Source of the DNA: Deltaproteobacteria bacterium
GTDB lineage: Bacteria; Desulfobacterota; Binatia; UBA9968
Direction: 5' to 3'
DNA length: 5,790 bases
NCBI GenBank assembly: GCA_016183075.1
Contig: JACPFH010000687.1
Span: 1 to 5,790 of the forward strand
The stretch's first letter is position 1. Each line of letters starts with the position of its first letter. A program made the position numbers and the translations under genes. Shown here piece by piece: positions 1-5,532 of the stretch. The notes under the pieces are model-generated. The model searched no databases and was not told the origin of the DNA. It saw only the letters and a list, made by a program, of their open reading frames with translations.

Positions 1-675
1 CAAGATCTCGTTTTTAATCACGACCGTGTGCATGATAGGGAAAATCCCGCTCTTCTTGTAATAGTCGATCTCGGCCTCCTTAGAGTTCGGAAACAGCAAA
101 ACCACCCCGGGCGATCGGTTTCGGATCGAGGGCAGCGTCTCGGGATAGAGCGCTCCCTCCAATTGCCCTTCCACCAGCATCCGATCGATGTCTCTTCCCT
201 TCGCTACCCGGCGAACCTTCATCCATGCGGCCGGCTCAAAGGGGACATCTTCCTCCTCCTGGCACCACCACTCCATGCTCTTGAGGTCCACCCCATAATG
301 ATCCTGCAGGATTCCCCGCATCCACAGGCCCGCGGAGTTTTGCAGGGTGTCGAGGCCGACCCGCTTGCCGTTCAGATCCGCGGGCTTTTCGATCCCGCAA
401 TCCGCCCGCTTGACCATATAGCCGTGGCGGAAGCGGCGGTGGGGAAAGACCGGAATCGCCGTGAAGCCCCTCCCCTGATTCCAGGCCACGAGATACGCGA
501 CCAGCGACAGCTCGCAAACGTCAAACTCCTCGTGGCGAAGCATGCGCCCATGTCGCTCCGGGGAGGCCATCGTTACAACGTTCAGGTCGATGCCGGCCGG
601 AGCGATGCTCCCGTCTATGAGCGGCATGAGAAGATCATACGATCCGCAGGCCAGTGTCAGACGCAGTTTGGACAT
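1..675 (-). CDS. 4,5-dihydroxyphthalate decarboxylase-like / NMT1-type ligand-binding-fold protein (partial, C-terminus beyond left edge)
   Basis: I translated this frame directly: it stays open from ATG 675 to position 1, giving exactly 225 residues, roughly two thirds of a family that usually runs about 320-340 aa. It begins MSKLRLTLACGSYD and has FDVCELSL (51-58), AIPVFPHRRFRH (73-84), EKPADLNGKRVGL (96-108), GILQDHYGV (121-129) and YYKKSGIFPIMHTVVI (205-220). These are typical of the 4,5-dihydroxyphthalate decarboxylase-like family, which shares the periplasmic-binding-protein fold with NMT1/SsuA proteins. Pht5-type members remove a carboxyl group from 4,5-dihydroxyphthalate to give protocatechuate; most others are unassigned. 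No signal peptide is visible, which favours a cytoplasmic enzyme over a binding protein. The ATG directly follows the TGA of the MocA-like gene, with AAGGGG four bases before it, so the two are coupled. The family is fairly sure. The exact reaction is not, since many relatives in soil bacteria have unknown substrates. Confidence 0.8.
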   Translation of the reverse strand, partial: MSKLRLTLACGSYDLLMPLIDGSIAPAGIDLNVVTMASPERHGRMLRHEEFDVCELSLVAYLVAWNQGRGFTAIPVFPHRRFRHGYMVKRADCGIEKPADLNGKRVGLDTLQNSAGLWMRGILQDHYGVDLKSMEWWCQEEEDVPFEPAAWMKVRRVAKGRDIDRMLVEGQLEGALYPETLPSIRNRSPGVVLLFPNSKEAEIDYYKKSGIFPIMHTVVIKNEIL

Positions 676-1269
676 TCATCCCCTTCCGATGAGCTTGCGG
701 TACTCATCTTGCGTGTCGATGTCAACGGTGATCCCCGCTTCATCGGTCTCCACCTCCAGGGTATCGCCCCGATGGGCATGAACCACCGCTTTGGCGCCTT
801 GCTCCAACGGCGCGCTCATAAGCTCCGCGAAGAGATCCTTTGAAAAGATCACCGGATGACCCCGCTTCCCTTTATGGCGCGGCAGCACGATCAGCTTTTT
901 GGACTCGTAAAAACGCGCGATCATCCGATCGACCAGCTCCGGACTGATCAAAGGATGATCGACAAGATGGACCAATATGCCGTCAATTACCGCGCCCTCT
1001 TCTTGCAGGCGCCGGATCGCAGTGACCAGCGAAGAAAGCTGGCCTTTTGCATAGTCGTTATTCACGACCCAGGTCACGGGGAGCCGGGCAAGCTTGGAGC
1101 GAATCTCTTCGGCATCGCGACCCACTACGACGATCATCCTCTCCACTTTGGTCTGCGCTAAAGAAGCGACGATGTGTTCGAGGAAGGTTTTGCCGGCAAA
1201 GCGCAGCAATGCTTTGGGGCTCCCCATCCTGCGCGATTCACCGGCCGAAAGGACAACAGCAACGACCAT
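676..1269 (-). CDS. MobA/MocA-like NTP transferase (molybdenum cofactor cytidylyl/guanylyltransferase family)
   Basis: This 197-aa cytoplasmic protein belongs to the MobA-like nucleotidyltransferase family. The best-known members attach CMP or GMP to molybdopterin for molybdenum hydroxylases; others use sugars or unknown acceptors. The N-terminus VVLSAGESRRMGSPKALL (5-22) is the nucleotide-binding loop with the RMGxPK signature (R14, G16, K19). NNDYAKGQLSSL (70-81) matches the 'GxxxSL' base-recognition region. LVDHPLIS (102-109) carries the metal-binding Asp D104. GHPVIF (137-142) and DIDTQDEY (183-190) are further conserved family motifs. Length (190-210 aa) and layout are closer to MocA than to E. 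coli MobA. The start is the only plausible ATG, 37 bases after the ATPase stop, with only a weak GGA upstream, so it may rely on translational coupling. Its last codon abuts the ATG of the next gene. The acceptor is unproven: no molybdenum enzyme or XdhC-like partner is visible here. Confidence 0.82.
   Translation of the reverse strand: MVVAVVLSAGESRRMGSPKALLRFAGKTFLEHIVASLAQTKVERMIVVVGRDAEEIRSKLARLPVTWVVNNDYAKGQLSSLVTAIRRLQEEGAVIDGILVHLVDHPLISPELVDRMIARFYESKKLIVLPRHKGKRGHPVIFSKDLFAELMSAPLEQGAKAVVHAHRGDTLEVETDEAGITVDIDTQDEYRKLIGRG
680..685 (-). promoter_or_regulatory. Shine-Dalgarno AAGGGG of the decarboxylase-like gene, inside the end of the upstream gene
   Basis: The minus strand reads GGAAGGGGATGAATG. 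AAGGGG lies in the last codons of the MocA-like gene, the TGA stop is at 678-676 and the next ATG at 675-673. The out-of-frame ATG at 679 overlapping the stop is not used, because the conserved protein follows from 675. Confidence 0.7.
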
Positions 1270-1306
1270 GAGTCCGTGTCACCAGAGTGCGGCAATACAA
1301 TTCCGG

Positions 1307-2425
1307 CTACGCCGGCGCCGCGGTTGCCTCCGTATAAAGCGCCATACAATCTCCCGGCGGGATCTCGACCCATACGCTGTGACCGCGGCGCAAATCCAGC
1401 GAATGGGGCTGGTGCGTCTGCACAATCGTGGATCCGAGGTCGATGTTGCAATCCAAAAACTCGCCGAGAAACATCACCGTTGCGACCTTGCCTTCGACCA
1501 CGTTTTGCCTGTCGCCCGGCCGCTGGTTGTGCAAAATAATGTGCTCGGGCCGCACCATGACCACGACCTTCGATCCCGCGCCCGCACCGCTCGCCAGCGT
1601 GCACATAAGCTCGCCAATAGGAGTCTTGACCACGGCGTGACTGCCGTTCTTGACCTCCTGCACGTTGCCCTCCATCTGGTTCACCGAGCCGATGAATTGA
1701 GCCACGAACTGGGTCTTGGGATGCGTGTATATATCGCGCGGGGAGCCTTCCTGGACGACCCGGCCCTCGCTCATCACTGCGATCACGTTCGACATCGAGA
1801 GCGCCTCGATCTGATCATGGGTCACGTAAAGGGTCGTGATTCTGAGCTTGCGCTGCAGTTCCCTTAGCTCCACCCGCATGCGCTCCCTGAGCTTCGCATC
1901 GAGGTTGCTAAGCGGCTCGTCGAGCAACAACACCTTGGGCTCCCGGACCAGTGCGCGCGCCAGCGCCAGACGCTGCTGCTGGCCGCCGGAAAGCTGGGTC
2001 GCCATCCGCATTTCCAGCGCGTCGAGCTCGACAAGCGTCAAGGCCTGCCGCACTTTTCGCCGCATCGCGTCCGCGCTAAAGCGCTGCTTTCCCACCCGCA
2101 AAGGAAACGCCACGTTTTCGAAAACCGTCAGATGAGGCCAGATGGCATAACTCTGAAACACCATCCCTATCGGGCGCCTGTAGGCCGGGACGAACGCCCG
2201 GCTCGACGAGGAATAGACGGCTTGCCCGGCGACTTCGATCGCCCCCTGATCGGGCTTCTCAAGCCCTGCGATGCATCTGAGCGTCGTTGTTTTCCCGCAA
2301 CCGGAAGGGCCGAGCAGCGTGTAAAACCTGCCCTCTTCCACCAGGAAAGAGATTGCATCGACCGCTCTGACGGTCTCGCCGCGGCGGTCCGAAAACGTTT
2401 TGACGAGTAATCGAACCTCAATCAA
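1307..2425 (-). CDS. ABC transporter ATP-binding protein, FbpC/PotA-like with TOBE domain
   Basis: This 372-aa cytoplasmic subunit powers the importer by ATP hydrolysis. All motifs are intact: Walker A GPSGCGKTT at 39-47 (K45), the Q-loop at Q91 in VFQSYAIWPHL, signature LSGGQQQR at 145-152, Walker B VLLLDEP at 165-171 with catalytic E170, D-loop SNLDAKLR at 173-180, and switch histidine H203 in YVTHDQIEAL. The remaining 130 or so residues are a regulatory beta-rich region of TOBE type, with VMVRPEHI at 288-295 and EGKVATVMFLGEF at 311-323. Length fits the ferric-iron/spermidine class (350-380 aa). The start is TTG at 2425, supported by AAGGGGA five bases upstream. It is separated from its permease by a 315-base gap, so its expression could be partly independent. 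Family is certain; substrate is not, because this class serves iron, polyamines, thiamine and phosphonate-type ligands. Confidence 0.95.
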   Translation of the reverse strand: MIEVRLLVKTFSDRRGETVRAVDAISFLVEEGRFYTLLGPSGCGKTTTLRCIAGLEKPDQGAIEVAGQAVYSSSSRAFVPAYRRPIGMVFQSYAIWPHLTVFENVAFPLRVGKQRFSADAMRRKVRQALTLVELDALEMRMATQLSGGQQQRLALARALVREPKVLLLDEPLSNLDAKLRERMRVELRELQRKLRITTLYVTHDQIEALSMSNVIAVMSEGRVVQEGSPRDIYTHPKTQFVAQFIGSVNQMEGNVQEVKNGSHAVVKTPIGELMCTLASGAGAGSKVVVMVRPEHIILHNQRPGDRQNVVEGKVATVMFLGEFLDCNIDLGSTIVQTHQPHSLDLRRGHSVWVEIPPGDCMALYTEATAAPA

Positions 2426-2430
2426 GATCT

Positions 2431-2437
2431 TCCCCTT
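2431..2437 (-). promoter_or_regulatory. Shine-Dalgarno AAGGGGA of the ATPase gene
   Basis: The minus strand reads AAGGGGA, then AGATC, then TTG at 2425. The five-base spacing supports the TTG as the true start. So does the fact that MIEVRLLVKTF is the expected beginning of an FbpC/PotA-type ATPase. Confidence 0.7.
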
Positions 2438-2468
2438 ACTCTACTAATACAAACGCCTTCATGAATGT

Positions 2469-2497
2469 TACATAGGTCTGTGCCCAAGTCCGACCAA
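2469..2497 (-). promoter_or_regulatory. Weak candidate internal promoter ahead of the ATPase gene
   Basis: On the minus strand TTGGTC (2497-2492) and TATGTA (2474-2469) are separated by 17 bases and lie about 45 bases before the TTG start of the ATPase gene. The -35 match is fair (TTG conserved) and the -10 match is poor (three of six). The position and the long gap make an internal promoter reasonable, but the sequence support is weak. Confidence 0.15.
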
Positions 2498-2569
2498 GAT
2501 TCCGAAGGGGGCGTGGCTGGAGGCCGCGGACATGCTTACCTGCGACCGAGGGGAGCGCGAGCGAGGCTA

Positions 2570-2592
2570 CGGACGTCCGATTACCGACGGTA
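2570..2592. repeat. Pair of adjacent short palindromes
   Basis: CGGACGTCCG at 2570-2579 is a perfect 10-base palindrome. It is followed by TACCG-A-CGGTA at 2582-2592, a perfect inverted repeat around one central base. In GC-rich DNA such sites arise by chance, but two side by side next to the palindromes at 2657-2679 make a cluster. They could be protein-binding sites or remains of a repeat element. The single-base loop argues against an RNA hairpin for the second. Confidence 0.35.
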
Positions 2593-2609
2593 CAGATCAT
2601 GGCCGGAAC

Positions 2610-2643
2610 CCATCGGCCGCAGCCGAGAGCGCGCTTCCCGAGG
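2610..2643. repeat. Imperfect 34-base direct repeat, copy 1
   Basis: This copy begins CCATCGGCCGCAGCCG and ends CCCGAGG. Aligned without gaps to the copy at 2653-2686, 25 of 34 bases agree: the outer parts are conserved and the middle differs. The distance from start to start is 43 bases. It lies between the permease and ATPase genes. Confidence 0.65.
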
Positions 2644-2652
2644 GAGCTCACT

Positions 2653-2686
2653 CCATCGGCCGCGGCCGGAAGACGCGTCCCCGAGG
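2653..2686. repeat. Imperfect 34-base direct repeat, copy 2
   Basis: This copy begins CCATCGGCCGCGGCCG and ends CCCGAGG, matching copy 1 at 25 of 34 positions. It contains two perfect palindromes, CGGCCGCGGCCG at 2657-2668 and GACGCGTC at 2672-2679. A related CCGAGGGGAGCGCG stretch near 2546-2559 may be a more decayed relative, but that is uncertain. Confidence 0.65.
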
Positions 2687-2740
2687 AAGATAACCCTGAA
2701 TAAGTCGTTCGCATTAGGCTTCTCGGCACCCGTCTCCATC

Positions 2741-4459
2741 TCACTGGGTTTGAATTCCGACCCGCCCGGAAACCTTATAAAAGACCGCCACGATCGCGAG
2801 CAGGGTCAGGATCATCACGATCCCGATTGCGGCCACGACCGTGACCTGGCCCTGCTCAAACATGGTGAACAGCAGGATGGACAGGACCCGGCTCTCTCCG
2901 GTTGCCAGCAGAACCGAGGTCGAAAATTCTCGGAACGAAACGACGAAGATATAAATCCATCCGGCGACGAAACCGGGGCGCAACAGGGGTAGCGTGACGC
3001 GGCGGAAAGTTTGCCACCACGAAGCCCCGGAGGTCCCCGCCGCCTCCTCCAGTTCACTATGAATCTGCAGGATCGCCCCTGACGAAGAACGCATCCCATA
3101 CGGGATATACCTGGTCACGTACGCGATCAGGAGAACCCAGATCGTGCCGTAAATGGGAAGAGGGAACGCGACGTAAAGTAAGATGAGCGCCATACCCAGA
3201 ACGATGCCGGGTACCGTGATAGGCACAAACGCCAGAAAGTCGAGAAGCCAGGAACCGGGCAGCCGGCTTTTGTAAACGATCCAAGCGATCAACGAGGTCA
3301 GCACCATAGCCAGGCTCGCACTCATGATGGCGAGGATGGCGCTATTCCACATGGCCTGGCGAAACGGCGCAAAGTGAAACAGATAACGGTAATTTTCCAG
3401 GCTCAAAAGCTCGAGCGCCTTCCAGGTCGGTGTGGCGAAAAAAGGCAAGAACGATGCCCAGAGCATGACCAAGAACGGCAGAAGCACGACAATCAAGAAG
3501 TAAGCCATGAGGAATCCGAAGCCCAGCCAACGCCAGGCTCCAAGGTCGAACTGGCGCGGCCTGAAGGCCTTACCCGTGACTGTTTGAAATCGCTTGCCCT
3601 CGCGCGTCGACCTTGTATAGAGCCAAACCCCGGCGGCGCTGAGAACAAGCAGACCGACGGCCAATGCAGCCCCCCGGCCATAGTCCGGGGGGTATTCGTT
3701 GAAGGCGAGATAGATCTCGCTCGTATAAACAAAAATCCGCGCCGGGATGCCTATGAGAGCCGGAGTCTCGAAAGACTCCAAAGTACGCACGAAAAGGATC
3801 AGCAGGACGGAAGCCGAGGTCGGCATGAGCAAGCGCAGCGTCACCCGGCGAAGGGTCTGCCACGTACCGGCCCCGGACATCATAGCGGACTCCTCGAGCG
3901 AAGGGTCCATCGATTTGAAAGCCGCAACCATCATCAAGAACGCGAGCGGGACCTGCCCGACAGAATGAACCCAAATCATCCCCGGAAGCGAAAAAACATT
4001 GAACGGTGGAGAGGCCAAGCCAAAGAGACGCATCAAGGCCACGTTCATGTAGCCGAATTTTGGGCTGAGGAGAAAGATCCAGGCGATCGCCTCCAGCACA
4101 CCCGGCAAGATCAACGGAACGACGGCGATCGGGATGAAAACGACTCTTAGCGGAGTATTGGTGCGCTCGACAAGCCAGGCGAGGATGGCGCCCAGGGCAA
4201 ATGTCAACGCGGCCGAGCCGGAGGCGAAAACAACCGAGTTCCTAAAAGTCGAATAGGTGTACTCACTCGCGTATGCGGTTTGGTAGTTCTTCAGAGTCAG
4301 AACAAACTCGCGCGGCGCAACTTCCATCTGGAAACTGCCTATCAGGAGCATGAACAGCGGCAGGACGGCCAGGTATACCAGCACCGCCGTCCCAACCAGC
4401 GGAATGAAAAGCGCCGGGTCGCGCAGCAAGGGCAGACCAGCGCGAAGACTCCTCGGCAA
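2741..4459 (-). CDS. ABC transporter permease with two fused permease domains (FbpB/AfuB-like)
   Basis: This 572-aa inner-membrane protein forms the translocation channel of the importer. It is a tandem fusion of two binding-protein-dependent permease domains of about six membrane segments each. Hydrophobic stretches include residues 17-41, 75-97, 106-131, 159-180, 214-228 and 264-281 in the first half, and 311-339, 371-395, 403-430, 434-449, 497-518 and 540-561 in the second. Each half carries the cytoplasmic EAA loop that contacts the ATPase: EESAMMSGAGTWQTLRRVTL at 189-208 and EEAAGTSGASWWQTFRRVTL at 471-490. Length and layout match the fused permeases of ferric-iron-type systems. The annotated start is TTG at 4459, which has no nearby ribosome binding site. 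In-frame CTG codons at 4477 and 4474 lie 4 and 7 bases after GGGAGGG and would add six or five residues, so the true start may be there. The gene follows the binding-protein gene by 35 bases. It ends just before a 315-base gap ahead of the ATPase gene. Confidence 0.9.
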   Translation of the reverse strand: MPRSLRAGLPLLRDPALFIPLVGTAVLVYLAVLPLFMLLIGSFQMEVAPREFVLTLKNYQTAYASEYTYSTFRNSVVFASGSAALTFALGAILAWLVERTNTPLRVVFIPIAVVPLILPGVLEAIAWIFLLSPKFGYMNVALMRLFGLASPPFNVFSLPGMIWVHSVGQVPLAFLMMVAAFKSMDPSLEESAMMSGAGTWQTLRRVTLRLLMPTSASVLLILFVRTLESFETPALIGIPARIFVYTSEIYLAFNEYPPDYGRGAALAVGLLVLSAAGVWLYTRSTREGKRFQTVTGKAFRPRQFDLGAWRWLGFGFLMAYFLIVVLLPFLVMLWASFLPFFATPTWKALELLSLENYRYLFHFAPFRQAMWNSAILAIMSASLAMVLTSLIAWIVYKSRLPGSWLLDFLAFVPITVPGIVLGMALILLYVAFPLPIYGTIWVLLIAYVTRYIPYGMRSSSGAILQIHSELEEAAGTSGASWWQTFRRVTLPLLRPGFVAGWIYIFVVSFREFSTSVLLATGESRVLSILLFTMFEQGQVTVVAAIGIVMILTLLAIVAVFYKVSGRVGIQTQ

Positions 4460-4481
4460 GGCGAGCGTGCTCAGCAGTCAA

Positions 4482-4488
4482 CCCTCCC
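4482..4488 (-). promoter_or_regulatory. Shine-Dalgarno-like GGGAGGG upstream of the permease gene
   Basis: On the minus strand GGGAGGG lies between the binding-protein stop (4495-4497) and the permease. The in-frame codons CTG at 4477-4475 and CTG at 4474-4472 follow at 4 and 7 bases, while the TTG at 4459 is 22 bases away. An in-frame TGA at 4480-4478 stops the reading frame from extending further upstream. The spacing favours a CTG start; that is inference. Confidence 0.5.
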
Positions 4489-4494
4489 GCGGCG

Positions 4495-5520
4495 TTAGCG
4501 CAGCCGGAAAATCTCTTTCCAGATCTTCTGGTACTTGGGAAATTCCTTGATGTCCTCGACGCTCAGCGCATAGATCTTTGCCGGCCGCGTCTTCTCGGCC
4601 GGCTCGATCTTGGGATGGCCCGGCGTACGCCCCCCCTCGGAGTAAGCTTTCTGGCCGTCCCGACTCGCCACCCAGCGGAAGAACAGCCAGCCGGTATTCG
4701 GATGCGGCGCATTCTTGAACACCGCGGTCGCGTTGATGCCGCCGATTCCTTCCGTCAGCAAATAATTGACCGGCGCGCCCTTTTTGATTCGCCGCGGATA
4801 ATGATGCGAATAGCACGTGATGCAAGCTGCCGCTTGCCCGGCCACCAGAAGCTCGGCGAGTTGGGAGTGCCCTTTGTGAAACTCGATATTGTTCACAGCG
4901 ATCTTCTTCATCAAAGCGATCGCCTTCTCATCGCTCTTGAACTTATGCTTGGCCAGCCCCAGGAGCAGCTCCAGGTCTCTCGGCTCGGCAATCAACCTGT
5001 TCTTCCATCTCGGATGGGCGAAGTCGTCGAACTCCTTGGGCTCCTCCTCTTTTTTAACCAGATTCGTATTCCACGCGGCGACGATGAACTGAAAATCCGA
5101 TACCACCCAATAGGTCCCTTTGAGATTGTCCGGATACTCCGCCGCTTCGGGAGGCGTCTTGTCCAATAGCAGCCCCTGTTCATGGACCTGGGCCACGTTT
5201 TCGAGTGGAGTCTGAAAGGCGTCGCCGATGGTCCTGCCCCCGCGCGCTTCGGTGATCGCGCGAGCCGCCAACTTATCGGAGGTGGCATCGACGTGATTGA
5301 CCTTGATCCCGGGAAAGCGCTTTTCGAAGGCGGGCAAAATCTTCTCGGCGTTGATCTGAGCCAGCGTGCCGTAGAAGTTGAGGACCCCTCCTTCTTTCAG
5401 AGCTTTCTTGTAGACCTCGTCGATGGTTTCACCGCGCGCCTGGATGAGGTCCACGAACAAGAACGCGCCCAGAACCAAACTGCCAAAAGCCCACACGGAA
5501 AGTTTTCTCCCCCTGCGCAT
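4495..5520 (-). CDS. ABC transporter periplasmic solute-binding protein, ferric-iron/spermidine (FbpA/AfuA-like) class
   Basis: This 341-aa protein should capture a ligand in the periplasm and hand it to the permease and ATPase encoded next. It opens with a signal peptide: Arg/Lys-rich residues 2-6, a hydrophobic core at about 9-26, and a likely cleavage site near A28-G30. The mature part starts TIDEVYKKALKEGGVLNFYG, the typical first strand of class-II binding proteins, followed by LPAFEKRFPGIKV (62-74), DAFQTPLEN (100-108), a hinge stretch VVSDFQFIVAAWNTN (139-153) and FDDFAHPRWKNR (164-175). Length (about 310 mature residues) is normal for the family. In classic ferric-binding proteins two adjacent tyrosines hold iron. 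The equivalent stretch here, by eye, is CITCYSHHYPRR (233-244), with His before the tyrosine, so iron is not assured. The start is set by AAGGAGG; a start at 5628 would overlap the upstream gene by about 100 bases and bury the signal peptide. The ligand is unknown. Confidence 0.87.
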   Translation of the reverse strand: MRRGRKLSVWAFGSLVLGAFLFVDLIQARGETIDEVYKKALKEGGVLNFYGTLAQINAEKILPAFEKRFPGIKVNHVDATSDKLAARAITEARGGRTIGDAFQTPLENVAQVHEQGLLLDKTPPEAAEYPDNLKGTYWVVSDFQFIVAAWNTNLVKKEEEPKEFDDFAHPRWKNRLIAEPRDLELLLGLAKHKFKSDEKAIALMKKIAVNNIEFHKGHSQLAELLVAGQAAACITCYSHHYPRRIKKGAPVNYLLTEGIGGINATAVFKNAPHPNTGWLFFRWVASRDGQKAYSEGGRTPGHPKIEPAEKTRPAKIYALSVEDIKEFPKYQKIWKEIFRLR

Positions 5521-5525
5521 CGCTG

Positions 5526-5532
5526 CCTCCTT
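5526..5532 (-). promoter_or_regulatory. Shine-Dalgarno AAGGAGG of the ABC binding-protein gene, overlapping the upstream stop codon
   Basis: On the minus strand the text reads TAAGGAGGCAGCG and then ATG at 5520. The first three bases are the stop codon of the TctC-like gene, and AAGGAGG sits five bases before the ATG. This near-perfect site fixes the start at 5520 rather than at the longer in-frame start at 5628. It also implies tight translational linkage with the gene before. Confidence 0.85.

Larger units (their letters stand above)
2426..2740. other. 315-base intergenic gap inside the transporter operon, rich in repeats and short palindromes
   Basis: This is the only long non-coding stretch; every other junction here is 0 to 37 bases. 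It holds an imperfect 34-base direct repeat (2610-2643 and 2653-2686), a cluster of short perfect palindromes between 2570 and 2679, and the ribosome binding site of the ATPase gene at its left end. A minus-strand open frame fills most of it (GTG at 2744, overlapping the permease stop, to 2436). Its translation is rich in Arg, Gly, Ser and Pro, has no recognisable motif, and reads the 34-base repeat in two different frames because the repeat period of 43 is not a multiple of three. I therefore treat the stretch as non-coding. No hairpin followed by a T-run was seen on the minus strand, so there is no clear terminator. It may hold an internal promoter, an mRNA-processing site or a degraded repeat element. 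Confidence 0.6.

Noticed and set aside
28..843. Plus-strand open frame of 271 codons
   Set aside because: It lies antisense across two minus-strand genes with clear family motifs. Its translation has no recognisable domain and crosses their junction, so it is a GC-rich shadow frame.
1094..1867. Plus-strand open frame of 257 codons
   Set aside because: It is antisense to the end of the ATPase gene and the start of the MocA-like gene. Its composition is rich in His and Arg, as expected from a complementary frame, with no domain.
2657..2679. GC-rich palindromes as a rho-independent terminator after the permease
   Set aside because: Neither palindrome has a useful loop or a following T-run on the minus strand, so a terminator is not supported.
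2610..2686. Direct repeat pair as a minimal CRISPR array
   Set aside because: There are only two copies, with 25 of 34 matches and a 9-base gap between them. CRISPR repeats are near-identical with spacers of about 30 bases, and no cas gene is present.
2436..2744. Minus-strand open frame of 102 codons starting GTG and overlapping the permease stop by four bases
   Set aside because: Its position would suit an operon gene, but the translation has no motif and is low in acidic residues. The 34-base repeat is read in two frames, and no ribosome binding site precedes it. It remains possible but unsupported.
3374..4150. Plus-strand open frame of 258 codons
   Set aside because: It is antisense to the permease. 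The translation is highly polar (Gln, Glu, Arg, His), the mirror of membrane-segment codons, so it is a shadow.
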